NCBI GenBank assembly: GCA_037953745.1
Contig: JBAKBP010001417.1
Span: 150,150 to 214,149 of the forward strand
DNA from: Lithodes maja
Lineage: Eukaryota > Arthropoda > Malacostraca > Decapoda > Lithodidae
Direction of reading: 5' to 3'
DNA: 64,000 bases
Of this stretch, positions 11,312 to 21,675 are shown piece by piece (positions within the stretch are counted from its first letter, which is position 1; each line of letters opens with the position of its first letter). Made by a program: the position numbers and the translations under genes. The notes below the pieces were generated by a model. That model ran no database searches and had not been told where the DNA came from. It saw only the letters and a program-made list of their open reading frames with translations.

Positions 11312-11371
11312 ACTGTATATACCTGTCGAAGAAATTTGTATTTTAAGTTACAGGGTCGCTATCGCTCGCTG
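11150..11371. repeat. Large fold-back inverted repeat with (TATC)n in its arms
   Basis: The left arm (gcgagcgatagcgagcctgt, 11150 onward, then acttaaaatatttgttcttcgacagg and (tatc)n) is complementary to the right arm, (tagа)-type tetranucleotide run, cctgtcgaagaaa, then acagggtcgctatcgctcgc to 11371. The loop of about 45 bases includes gccggacgctgtgatcacc. The tetranucleotide runs face each other as tatc and gata. It is related to the dispersed family bearing cgctatcgctcgcc. Confidence 0.8.
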
Positions 11372-11487
11372 GCGTGAGGAAGGTAGTGATATATACCTGT
11401 ATACTGTTGTGGGTGTGTGTGGTGTGTGTATGTGTGAGATTGGTAAATATATAACTAAATAAGTAATAAGTATTACACACACACACA

Positions 11488-11699
11488 TACTACATATCGG
11501 ATACCAAAATGAGAAAGCAAACTATTCGATGAATGGCACTCCGAATGTAAATGAATGTAAACAGAGAAACCGATCTGGGAATAACAATATCGAGTAACCT
11601 AAAAACCGAGTCAACAATGTTCAGAAGTTAAGAAGGCAAACAAAATAATTGGCTTTATAGGCAGGTCATTTGAGCATAAATCCAAAGACGTTATCCTAA
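11488..11699 (+). pseudogene. LINE family A copy 2, ORF2 fragment left of the Harbinger-like insert
   Basis: Homologous to the family A ORF2 from LHIGY onward, with small insertions and deletions. The LINE is 5'-truncated and starts next to a CA microsatellite. It breaks off at ttatcctaa, where the 1.8-kb inverted-repeat element has inserted, and resumes at 13505. Confidence 0.85.
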
Positions 11700-12185
11700 T
11701 GCTGGGGTCACACATTCACGTATATTGCTCCCGTCAGCTCCCGTCCGGCGTATCGCCAATTTATGTAAAGACGCGAGTAGTTCCTGCCGTTGAACGCCCG
11801 TTCTTCCACGTCTATTGCACTTCCCGACAGACGTAGCGTAACGTGGCCAGTGTTACGTCAGACGTAATGGATTCGTATTGAACTACGTACGTGTTTGCGA
11901 CGTGCGTAAGCATAGCCCCGTTCGACCTCATGGGCTGCCCGATTTGCGGGAACACAGGCCACACCCATGCCACGCCCCCACAAGACCGGCGTAGCTGAGA
12001 CCGCACATCTTGGCATTTGTTAGGTCGTACCTGGACCGGTTCCGGCCAATCGTAGGCACACCCCGTCTGACCAAACACAGACAAAGACAGTCTTTGTCTA
12101 CCACGTAGGTCTGGGTTGGAATCTGGGAACTACAAAAGGCCAGGAATGGCCACACCATTCCCATTCCCAGTCCTTCATCGGCACC

Positions 12186-12272
12186 ATGAACAACATCGCG
12201 GAATTCATCCTGGAGGAGTTCAATTTTGTGAACTCTCTAAGAGGAGAGACCATTCATCCTTGTAACCTTTAA
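12186..12272 (+). pseudogene. Short ORF inside the Harbinger-like element
   Basis: ATG followed by 27 codons (MNNIAEFILEEFN...), ending in a stop at the junction with a ttaacccgctgag sequence typical of the TTAA miniature elements. It could be the truncated N-terminus of a transposase. I do not recognise the sequence, so this is context only. Confidence 0.3.
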
Positions 12273-12309
12273 CCCGCTGAGTGCCAGCCAATTTTGACGG
12301 TGTGCTTCT

Positions 12310-12317
12310 GCCAGTGC

Positions 12318-12354
<37 letters not shown>
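12310..12354. repeat. Poly(T) tract inside the Harbinger-like element
   Basis: A run of over 30 T, possibly the tail of a minus-strand retroposed fragment or part of a nested miniature element. Confidence 0.7.
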
Positions 12355-12355
<1 letters not shown>

Positions 12356-12499
12356 GCTTAAATCAATTAAGTTGGGAGAGAAAGGAAGGATAATGATAAA
12401 AAACCCACTCCCCTTGTCCATTTTCGCCAGAAATCAGGTCCCCGATGGTCCCAAAGTAGCTGAAAAGACACTATAGACTACAGAGACTTTTATGGTATC

Positions 12500-12910
12500 G
12501 GAATGTATGGGTGGGAGGGTGGTTTTGGGGTTGGTTGGGGGAAGGTAGAAGGGTAATTGACTTGTGTTACACATATGAAGCCGATTGGTGAGGTAGTTTC
12601 GCCACCACGGATTTTCCTTTTTTTCCTTTTCTTCGTACGGATACGCTAGAAGTGGGTGGTGGGAGGCGGTTGGGGGTGTGGTGGGGGGAAGGCAGAAGGG
12701 TAAGAGACTTGTCACACAAATATGGAACTGATTGGTGCAGTCGTTCGGCCGCCACAGATTTTCCTTTTTTTTCCTTCTGACGGGACCGACAGTCAGCGAG
12801 TGGGTGGGAGGAGGGATTTGGGATTTTTGTGGTGGGTAGCCTAAAGGGTAAGGTACATGTGGTAAAAATATGAAAGCCATAGGTGCAGTCGTTTCGCTGC
12901 TACGATTTGT
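12500..12910. repeat. Three diverged tandem units of about 135 bp
   Basis: Units near 12500, 12640 and 12790 share gaaggcagaagggtaa, acacaaatatg, gattggtgcagtcgtt and cgccac-gattttcctttt. The 206-codon minus-strand ORF across them is P/T-rich and follows the repeat, so it is not called as a gene. Confidence 0.6.
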
Positions 12911-13504
12911 TTTCGGCAGGGTGCAGAGGGTGGCAGGGTTGGCTTGTTGGTTGCTGCTCCGGTGTGGTGAGAGGTGTGACTGGAGGGTCCCCCGCTGGTC
13001 CCCCACTGGTCCCGTTGTCTCCCCCCGTACAACGGTGCCGCGTCTTCCCGCCAACCCGCAGTGCGGCGGTTCTGCCAGATGCGGCCTGACTAACGTAAAC
13101 TTTCCCGTTTGATGGGAATATTTTACGATTGATGGGAGCAGCTTACGTTTGACCGGGCGAGCTGCTACGTCTTACGGGGCTGCTCCGTCAGACGGCCGTG
13201 GTGGCCCGGTCGGTCGTAAGCTTTCCCGTCTTTTGACATACGTGAGGGCGAGCCACGTATTTGATTCCAGTCGAATCAACAACCGCGCGGCCTCGGCCGC
13301 ACCCACAACATTCCCGACCCACGTGGGCTACTCGTTTCTATCCGCGCCATGCGTGAGTACCCACCCGACTGGCCGCAATTTCATTTACGTTTTGCATATT
13401 ATGCCCTTACGTTTTACGTAATCGGTTGCCAACTACCAATATACCTTCGTTTACAAAAGACGGGAGCTGACGGGAGCAATATACGTGAATGTGTGACCCC
13501 AGCA

Positions 13505-14207
13505 TAACCCTTTACAATTCCTTAGTCCGCCCTCTTCTGGAATACTGCGTTCAATCCTGGTGCCCTTATTACCAAAAAGATATAGACAAGCTAGAACGAG
13601 TTCAACAGTTCAACGTAGAGTTGCCAAAATTATACCTATCCTAAAGAACAAACCATACAAGAGGCGTCTTAGAGAATGAAATTTATTTCCTTTAACCCAG
13701 CGCAGATTAAGAGGCGACTTAATTCAAGTGTTCAAAATCATCAAAGGCATCGACAATATGAACTGTAGTAAGTACTTCACTATCGACCAATCTAATTACA
13801 CGTGGGGAAACGGTTGCGAAATTATTGGTAAATCTTTTAACTCACACGAATCTAAGAGTTTCTTCTTCAATCGAGTTGTCAACTTATGGAATGGGCTTCC
13901 CCCGAGACGTTATAGACTGCAGCACCGTTGATTCATTTAAACTTCGCCTAGAAATATCTCGCATCAAACCCCGCGACTGACTGCGTTTGTAAATGAATAA
14001 CTTTATTTTATCCCCCTCTCAGTTACTAACCCAGAACTTCTTAATCCTGCCACGGACATTAATTTCAGGGCAGTAGTTCCCTTTCCAATGTTCCCTTACC
14101 CACTCTAAACCACTGTTTGGACACTTGATCCTCAGTGTTTTGGAGGACAAGCAGCCTAGAAGGGTCACTAGACCTGTTGTTGCTTGATTTCCTATATACT
14201 TTGTACA
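13505..14207 (+). pseudogene. LINE family A copy 2, ORF2 end and 3' UTR right of the insert
   Basis: Resumes exactly where 11699 stopped (TAA duplication, then ccctttacaattcc). It encodes the RT C-terminus with several frameshifts, for example an extra aacagttc repeat at 13605 and a deletion in the LRLDKYL region. The 3' UTR and a decayed decamer tail end near 14207. More degraded than the copies at 4059 and 61022. Confidence 0.85.
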
Positions 14208-14434
14208 CTCACAAATCTTCCTATTCCACTATACAAATGAGTAAAAACAGGGTAGATAAACACACACATACACACACACACTCTGGGCTTGCTATGTGAT
14301 GTCCTCCCTCCCCTCCCCCCCTCCTCGTCCTCCCCCCAGGCTCGTGAAATAGTAGGCTTAGATCCCCTTCAGCCCGTGGTCCGTCTTTCATAGGGAGAGT
14401 CTTTGTTTGGTAGTCGCTATGTCGTACTCAACAC

Positions 14435-14618
14435 TTAACCCTTTCAAGAATCGGTGACGCATTTATTTTCAGATTAGGAAGGTTATTTGGAAATCAAAGG
14501 GCTAATTCAGGAAGTCTTTGCTCTTATGATTCCCACAGATCCTTCCTAAACTACATACAATCGTCTAATGATAGCCAGAATGAACCCTCAAAATGCGTCC
14601 TACTCTTCAAGGGGTTAA
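14435..14618. mobile_element. piggyBac-like TTAA miniature element (family M1)
   Basis: TTAACCCTTTCAAGAATCGG at the left and CTTCAAGGGGTTAA at the right, with the conserved inner pair agattaggaagg / atccttcctaaact and gacgcattt / aaatgcgtc. TTAA target duplication and ends beginning CCC are typical of piggyBac-derived miniature elements. Confidence 0.65.
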
Positions 14619-14721
14619 TTATAGTACAAATGGTACACGTAAACAGTGTTCTTCGGTTTATCTGTTCATATTAGAACACGTAGACGATCAGATTACTATT
14701 TGTGTGTACCTTTTGTAACAT

Positions 14722-14935
14722 TTAACCCCTTGATGATTATGACGCGTTAGGACCGTTTATTCTGGCTATCATTAGGTGATTTTGTTCAGTTTTGGAAGGC
14801 CCTCTAGCACTCAAAGGGGTAAAAACTCTCAATTCATCCTTATGACTTCCGCTACTCTTTCATAAACCGAATAAAATCGCCTAATGATAGCTATAATAAC
14901 TGTTAAACAGCGTCATAATCCTCAAGGGGTTTTAA
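14722..14935. mobile_element. TTAA miniature element M1, best-preserved palindromic copy
   Basis: Begins TTAACCCCTTGATGATTATG and ends CATAATCCTCAAGGGGTTTTAA. The inner arms (ctggctatcattaggtgatt / atcgcctaatgatagct) are also inverted, so almost the whole element folds on itself. Its right TTAA (14932-14935) is also the left end of the next element. Confidence 0.75.
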
Positions 14936-15275
14936 GGGGACAGTGGCTGTTTGTTTGGTCTATTAGTTCATTTATTCATATATTTTTTAAAATTTCCTTC
15001 CTAGACCTCCACCAAGCTTCAAGATAGATTTGTAAATTTTTCGGAAGAAAAATTTCCCGGCCAAAGGCCGATTCCTCCTAAAAGTAGACTCGCTATCACT
15101 CGCCAGGAGAATATCGACACCTAAATGGCACGAAGGGCCCTAATATTGACAAAGAAATGGGGTGAAAGCTCATAAAATTCCCAAACTAATGGAACCAACG
15201 TCTTAAAATCTCAAAACTAGTGGGGCTAAACATTAGGGAGAAGGGGGTCCAGAAAAACGGTCTGTCTCCCATTAA
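14932..15275. mobile_element. TTAA-bounded element, family M2
   Basis: Starts TTAAGGGGACAGTGG and ends ctgtctcccaTTAA. The core has ttcggaagaaaaatttcccggccaaaggcc, cgctatcactcgccagg and the repeated phrases 'gaaatggggtgaaag' and 'actaatggaacg'. Related copies lie at 39681, about 53060 and about 54840. Confidence 0.6.
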
Positions 15276-15721
15276 GCCGCTGAGTACCGGCTAAATATTT
15301 ATAAATGTACCACCCAGGACCGGCTGATTCTGATTTTTTTTCCCCAGAAACAATAGCGATTGGGTTAGGAATGAAGGGAAAACCACAAAAAAACGATCAA
15401 AAAGCTCAAAAAATGGTCCTACGGAGCCCCCGAAAACGGATTTTACAAGAGTATTAAATTTAAGGCAATTTCCCCCAAAAAACATGTTTTTGCACGGTCA
15501 CACGCACACGGTTGGACTTTGAGAGTTTTCAACCATCGGTATGGGTGCGTGGGATACTTACACAGTTCCCATACAAATCTGAGCCCTCTAGGTGCCATAG
15601 GACCGGAGTAATTGGGACCAGAGTGACACTGACGCAGACGTCTGCGTCGCTGGGGTTTACCGTTACATACATTGCCGACGCACTGTTTGCGTCGCTGGGG
15701 CTCAGTGGGTTAAGTCTTCAT
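15272..15721 (-). mobile_element. TTAA-bounded element, family M3 (minus copy)
   Basis: About 450 bp, in reverse orientation to the copies at 17328 and 60456. Shares ctgagcccc-type ends, gacgcagacgtctgcgtc palindromes, gtatgggaactgtg and cggattttacaagag. Starts at the TTAA that ends the preceding element. Confidence 0.65.
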
Positions 15722-17327
15722 TAATTCAGCGTTTATGTTGCCCTTGGGTCTAAAGGAAATGGAGCGATAGGTATGAAAATCGCCAACTTAATGGGGACTA
15801 ATGTCTTAAAATCTCAAAACTAATGGGGCTAAATCTGAGGGCGAAGGGGGGTCCAGAAAAAACACTCCCGTAAGTGAAAACATACAACACGACGGCTACT
15901 GTAAAAAAAAACAAAAAAACAAAAAAACATATGAATAAATATCTCCCTATAGACGCCCGGGGTTCCAGACAAGGCAGGTAGGCCATCTCCTCACCTCCAA
16001 TATGGTTTGCTGTCGTTTCGCCTCTTAATCGTTTCGCCCCATGCTGCCCACTTTCCCTCATGATCACAACACCACTTGGACTCATATAACCACTTGGATT
16101 TATGAGTTTTATGACCACTTTAACTCATAACCATTGCACCTCACAAACAGTAACGCATTAAACGGAGATATTTATTCATTTATTTATTTACTTATTTATT
16201 TATTTTAGTTCCTTCAAGCTTAAGAAAAAATACTCCCAAGACCGCCCTTCGAAATAAATGTTCGAATAAATATTCGATAGAAAAATTTCGAAGGCCAGTT
16301 CCTCCTAATGTGTAGACTCGCTATCGCTCGACACCACAATGGCACGAAAGGTCTTAAAATCCCCAAACTAATGGGGCGAATGTATTGAAATTGTCTTGAA
16401 GCAAAAGGACCTGGTGAAATGCTCTTAAAGCGAAGTGACCTGCACAGTGCACACCACCACTACCCTCCACAAAAAAAAAACCCCACTCGGCCTAATACAA
16501 ACCAACCACCATGCTTGCTCTCGCCTCACCCCACACTCCCTCCCACTATCCCTCCATCCATCCATATTTCCATCCCTAAACCTTATTACCCATGTTACGA
16601 TAAAGACACATGAACGATGAAATATACACTATCTGGTACTGTACGGCCTCTTGGGGTTTATTTTGGTGTTTTGTGTAATTATTATTGAGGATTTTACTGG
16701 CTTCTTGTCATTTTCGAGCAATGTATTTTAGTGGGTCCCCTAGATTAACAAGAACCGCTTCCCAGATTTCCTTCAAGCTTTAAAAAAAAAATTCCACCCA
16801 GATCTCCTCCAAGCAAAAATTGTACGTTTTTCGATAGAAAATTGTCCCAACCGAAGGCCGATATCTTTTAAGTTATAGAGTCGCTATCTTACTTAAAAAT
16901 TGAGAACTACTAATTTCACTCCACACATTAGCAATGAGATAATACAACATAACATGTGTGTGAGCTAGTGAGAGAGGAGGGTCACGTCCGTCGCGGTCCG
17001 GGATTTTTCGACTATCCCGCGGGATACTGGTGATTAAACTTTAAAAAAATCACACACAAAAACAAACGTAGTGTCAGTGTCGCGGTCCTGTGAAGTGCAA
17101 AATCGAACCGATTGATAAAATATTTGGAGAGATATACGCGTTTTGGAGAAAAAAATCCGTTAACTCCTACAGCAGTGCCACGGCGCTGGTCTAGGACAGG
17201 CCTAGGGCAGGCCCATAAGGCGGGTGGAAAGAAGAAGGGAAAGAAAAAAATGTTACGTCCCAAAACAAAGTGTTAGCTATATAGTCCTATGAAATCAAAC
17301 AAGGCTATGGGAAAAGAGGAAGCCCAA
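15722..17327. other. Mosaic of worn M2-type repeats, no gene
   Basis: Contains pieces of the dispersed family (15770-15880; 16180-16400 with cgctatcgctcg; 16630-16870 similar to 9780-10010) and a C-rich microsatellite-like patch at 16440-16600. The ORFs here are short, low-complexity and lie on both strands; none looks like a gene. Confidence 0.45.
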
Positions 17328-17775
17328 GTTAACCCGTACAGCCCCAGCGACGCGCCTGACGCGTCGGCGATGTATGTAACGCACAGCCCCAGAGACGCGC
17401 CTGGCGCGTCACCCTAATTGCGCCGACCGTAACCTCAGGTGTAGCCAATCAAGAGGGCTCAGATTTGTATGGGAACTGTGTACGTATCCCACGCAACCGT
17501 GCCGATGGTTGAACACTCTCTAAGTCCACGTGCGTGCGCATGAGCGCGCAATAACCTGTTTTTTTTGGGGTAATTGCCTTCAATTTTTTACTCTTGTAAA
17601 ATACGTTTTCGGGGGCTCTGTAGGACCATTCTTTAAGCTTTTTGAGCGGTTTTTCGTGGTTTTTCCTTCATTCCTAACCCATTCGCTATTGTTTCTGGAA
17701 TAAAACCATTTTTTGAAAACCGGCCGGGTTCTGGTGAACAAACATTACAAAACTAGCCGGGGCTGGACGGGTTAA
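17328..17775 (+). mobile_element. TTAA-bounded element, family M3
   Basis: 448 bp, from TTAACCCGTACAGCCCCAGC to GGGGCTGGACGGGTTAA; the ends are imperfect inverted repeats beginning CCCGT. Near the left end are two palindromes, gacgcgcctgacgcgtc and gacgcgcctggcgcgtc. Very similar to 60456-60911. Piggybac-like by its TTAA and CCC ends (inference). Confidence 0.75.
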
Positions 17776-18472
17776 AAGTGATAGTGAACATCGTATATCA
17801 CGTAAACAAACTAGGAAAGTATAATACAGAGAATTAAAGTCAGGGGAACTTTTAACTTTTAGCTTGGGAACAGGACGTATGCTGTAAACAAAATACCCTC
17901 GGTGACCACAAAGACCATAAACACATATATCCCCTCGCTCTCCTGGACACGTCCCCTCCCCCTATAATATTTTACCAAAAGCGAAACTTAACCTCGACAG
18001 GAAAGGGTACCGACAAAACAAATATCGTAAATAATAGCAAACAGAGAAAAACAATATGTAAACAAATTAAATCAGTGCAGATTATTTCTCGACCATATCG
18101 TAGGTTAGTAGTGACGTTATTGGAGAGAAAGATCTCCCACGCAACCAAATGTGGTGAAAATTCGAACCTGAGCAGTGTTGAAGCAAGTTGATAGGTAAAA
18201 CATGAAAATAGATACTATATATAGGTAGCCTGGAAAGTTCGTTATTTTCCTAGAGTGCCGTATATTCCGCTAAACAGCCGACCAAAAACGGGAAAAGTGG
18301 CTAGGGCAGTGAGAATTCTGTTTCATAAGATAATTATTGAAAGTGTTACTTAAAGTTACTTAAAGTTTAAACATAACGAGTGGCACTCCCCCCCCCCCCC
18401 CCCACACTCTCCACAAACCGCGTAACAAACACCTCCTTGTCCTCCACGACCCCCCCCCCCTCTCTCTCTCCC
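17776..18472. other. No recognisable feature
   Basis: No coherent ORF or repeat. Poly(C) tracts at about 18389-18403 and 18450-18460 precede the LINE A fragment. Confidence 0.4.
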
Positions 18473-19086
18473 AGTTCAACGTAGTTACCAAAATGATACC
18501 TAGCCTAAAGAACAAACCATACGAAGAGCGTCTTAGAGAATTAAATCTATTTCCTTTAACCCAGCGCAGATTAAGAGGTGACTTAATTCAAGTGTTCAAA
18601 ATCATCAAAGGCATCGACAATATGAACTGTAGTAAGTACTTCACTATCGACCAATCTAATTACACGCGGGGAAACGGTTGCAAAATTATTGGTAAATCTT
18701 TTAACTCACACGAATCTAAGAATTTCTTCTTCAATCGAGTTGTCAACTTGTGGAATGGGCTTCCTCGAGACGTTATAGACTGCAGCACCGTTGATTCATT
18801 TAAACTCCGCCTAGGCAAATATCTCGCATCAAACCCGCGACTGACTGCGTTTGTAAATGAATAACTTTATTTTATTCCCCCCTCAGTTACTAACCCATCT
18901 GTTCCCTACTAACTTCCTAATCCTGCCACGGACATTAGTTCCAGGGCAGTAGTTCCCTTTCCAATGTTCCCTTACCCACTCTAAACCACTGTTTGGACAC
19001 TTGATCCTCAGTGTTTTGGAGGACAAGCAGCCTAGAAGGGTCACTAGACCTGTTGTTGATTGATTTCCTTTGTACTCCTTTGTACT
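18473..19086 (+). pseudogene. LINE family A copy 3, last 123 codons and 3' UTR
   Basis: Strongly 5'-truncated. It begins at gttcaacgtag, encodes MIPSLKNKPYEERLRELNLF through to LTAFVNE (stop 18864) without disruption, then the family 3' UTR and two tail decamers (to 19086). The second LINE starts immediately downstream, so the first ORF of that LINE appears fused to this tail. Confidence 0.9.
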
Positions 19087-20286
19087 CTCTCTCTCCCCCA
19101 TGTAAGGGCGGGTGGGAAAAAAAAAAAGTCTACCAGAGACACCTGTACGTGGTGTAAGATGAATATACGCATGCATAAAAGCACCGCATGTAGGATATGC
19201 AACAAGCAACCATACCACTGGATTTGCATAGGATTGATACCAATAAATGAGGCTTACAATACAAGAGGGAAGAACCTCCATTTTTGCGATAGTTGTTTCG
19301 ATATCACATGGCAAGTCATACAGCCTATCGAAAATACAGACGTACAAGATAGACCGAAATATAGCCAAGACATAGCTACTTTTCACAGAAAATGGGGAAC
19401 TATTGGGGCCTCAGGGCCCATACTAGTATCACAACCCACACACGCACACCTTCCCATGCAAAAGACCACAGTGCCTCCTGCACATCAACACACATCGCCT
19501 GCCGAACAACAACCTTTCGCACCCTACAAATCCACAAACCCTGCCGCACATCTCTCCACACCTCCCCAGACCCAGAAATCCCCCACATTAATCCCATCTA
19601 TGGCCATTGACCACCCTACTGCTGTTGATCAAATACATTTGCAGGATGAACGTAGGATGCAACAAGCCCCCATATCAGGCTCCCCTTCCACATCGCCTCT
19701 CCCCTCACCACTGCCACCTGCCCACCTACAACCGACCCGTAACTCCACCCCCCTGCAGGCCTCACCCACCCATACACCAAGCCCACTATCACCCACAACC
19801 ACACTTAGCTCACCACATAACCCCTCGTAGCCCCAGCCACACCTACTGGGGTTGTCTACACCAGTGTGCAGATATTATCTGGAAAGAAGGTGCTACTTTG
19901 GTCAAAAGGGCCAATATAATGGGAAGTCATGTAGATTTGCTCATCCCAAAATTTGCAACAACATAACCAGTCATGGAAAATGTAGATTTGGTGAAACCTG
20001 CAAATACCACCACCCATCCCTTTACAAGACATCACTTGAGAACAAGACCTGCTACAATATGAAATGCCCAGCTTTTCATATTAAAGGGACTTGGAGATAT
20101 GCTAGACCTAACACGAATGGTAGCCCAAAAAACTCTCTAGCTATGCGAGGACGAGACAGAGGAAAAAGGCAAGGAGGGAAAGGGCAGACGAAGATGAAGA
20201 GACTGAGGGAGATGGAAGAGCACATAGAACACCTCGAGCACCTCCTGGACTCCCAAGAGTGGCAAATACATCCCGAAGACTATTAG
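19060..20286 (+). pseudogene. LINE B ORF1: PHD-like finger plus CCCH zinc fingers
   Basis: One frame interrupted by a single TAG at 19828-19830; the first codons (19060 to about 19107) belong to the preceding LINE tail. The N-terminal part has a cysteine/histidine cluster (CTWC, CRIC, HWIC, HFCDSC) resembling a PHD/treble-clef finger. A P/T/S-rich linker follows. After the stop come two CCCH-type motifs (CRFAHPKIC region and CRFGETCKYHHP). A basic, then acidic coiled-coil tail (MKRLREMEEHIEHLEHLL) ends at 20286. ORF1 proteins of LINEs bind the element RNA, and zinc fingers fit that role. The end overlaps the endonuclease ORF by 28 bases in another frame. Confidence 0.65.
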
Positions 20287-21056
20287 GTACACATAGTACT
20301 CCAAACAATCCCTCCCCAATCTTGTTTGCAAATATCCAAGGCCTAAAAAATAGAACCACGAACAAAGTACCATTTATTAGGGGCCTGCTAGAAGAAGGAA
20401 ACACTATATTTGCGGCTCTCACAGAAACTCACATTAAAGATCAGGAAGATAGTGAGGTATGGATTCCTGGTTACAACCTACATAGGGCGGACAGAATGCA
20501 TAGATCACATGGACGTGTAGCCTTGTACATCCATGACTCACTGATATGTACTGAATTCCTAAATAACAGTAATGAAGTGGTGGAAATACTTGGAGTTAAA
20601 ATAGAATCCCTAAATTTAGCAGTTATTGTTACATACAGGCCTCCAGACTCATCCCGAGAAGAATTCAAAACCCAGCTCAGCAAAATAAAATCAGAAGTGG
20701 AAACCCTGGGAAACCCAACACCAAATATTATATGGGTAGGAGACTTTAACCTACCAAACATTAAATGGAGACAACTAGAAAACCAGTTCGTGGCAAATAA
20801 TACTGGAGAAGCAAATACGTATACGAGAGAGCTTTTTGAACTTTGCGATTTTTTTAGTTTTACCCAACATATTGCTGAACCCACACGGGAAAACAATATC
20901 TTAGACCTGGTCTTCACTAACAACGACTCTCTATTACACAGCATTAACATATCGGACACAACATACTCAGATCATAAATTAATTGAGATCAAAACAACCT
21001 TAGAAAGTGGTACAGACAACCTCAGAATCGAGAACAAATACCGGCCCTTTCAGTAA
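20259..21056 (+). pseudogene. LINE B ORF2, APE-type endonuclease domain
   Basis: Shows the catalytic blocks of LINE APE endonucleases: LFANIQGLKN (Asn), ALTETHI (Glu), WVGDFNLPNIKW (Asp/Asn), ILDLVFTNND and TTYSDHKLIEI (Asp-His). It nicks target DNA to prime reverse transcription. A frameshift near 21030-21056 separates it from the linker reading from 21007. The ATG at 20259 is the first in the frame. Confidence 0.8.
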
Positions 21057-21675
21057 ATTTAACTTCAATAACAAAAACATTAGGTGGGAAGAGGTAAATC
21101 AAGAAATGGAGGAAATAGACTGGGAAGATTTAATAAATAAGCTGACACCAGCAGAATGTCTAGTCTTAATAACAGAAACCATGACCCAAATCTATAGCCA
21201 CCATATGCCTGCAAGACAAACAAAACGAAGAAGCAAACAAGATCGGGAAAGGAGGAGGCTGTACAGAAGAAGAAAATTACTCGCACAAAGACGCACACAT
21301 CAAAAGCTACAGGATAGGCAAAAGGCCGAAATAGATAGAGAAATTGTGGAAATTGAACAAAGGCTAAGAATATCATATGAACTACAACATATGGAAGAGG
21401 AGAGGAAAGCTATTGCAGGTATAAAGGAAAATTCCAAATACTTCTTTTCATACGCCAAACAAAAGGCTAAAACAACATCAAACATCGGCCCACTGAGCAA
21501 AGGGGACGGCTTTTTCACAGGGGACAAAAAGGAAATGAGCGAACTCTTAAGCAGGCAGTATGAAACGGCATTCAGTGAGCCGGATGAAACAAAAGTCATC
21601 AGAGACCAAAATATATTTTTCATGGAAAGGAAACCCCTCAGATGCTGGATATTGATTTCGGTCCAAAAGACATAG
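21007..21675 (+). pseudogene. LINE B ORF2, basic linker between endonuclease and RT
   Basis: Frame-shifted continuation, rich in K/R/E (RRSKQDRERRRLYRRRKLL), with FFSYAKQKAKTTSNIGPL, the usual pre-RT segment. The frame breaks again near 21640, where the RT frame takes over (MLDIDFGPKDIEEAI). Confidence 0.7.

Larger units (their letters stand above)
11700..13504. mobile_element. PIF/Harbinger-like non-autonomous DNA transposon, 1805 bp
   Basis: The ends are perfect 46-bp terminal inverted repeats (11700-11745, starting tgctggggtcacacattcac, and 13459-13504). It is flanked by the 3-bp direct repeat TAA (11697-11699, 13505-13507). Joining the flanks restores the LINE A sequence atcctaaccctttac, as in the other copies, so this is a clean insertion. 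A 3-bp TWA target duplication is characteristic of PIF/Harbinger elements. There is no full transposase. A 28-codon ORF (12186) may be the start of one. The interior has been invaded by a TTAACCC-type sequence near 12269, poly(T) and diverged repeats. Confidence 0.8.

Noticed and set aside
12434..13054. 206-codon minus-strand ORF
   Set aside because: Low-complexity P/T-rich translation that follows three diverged 135-bp repeats inside a DNA transposon; no domain seen.
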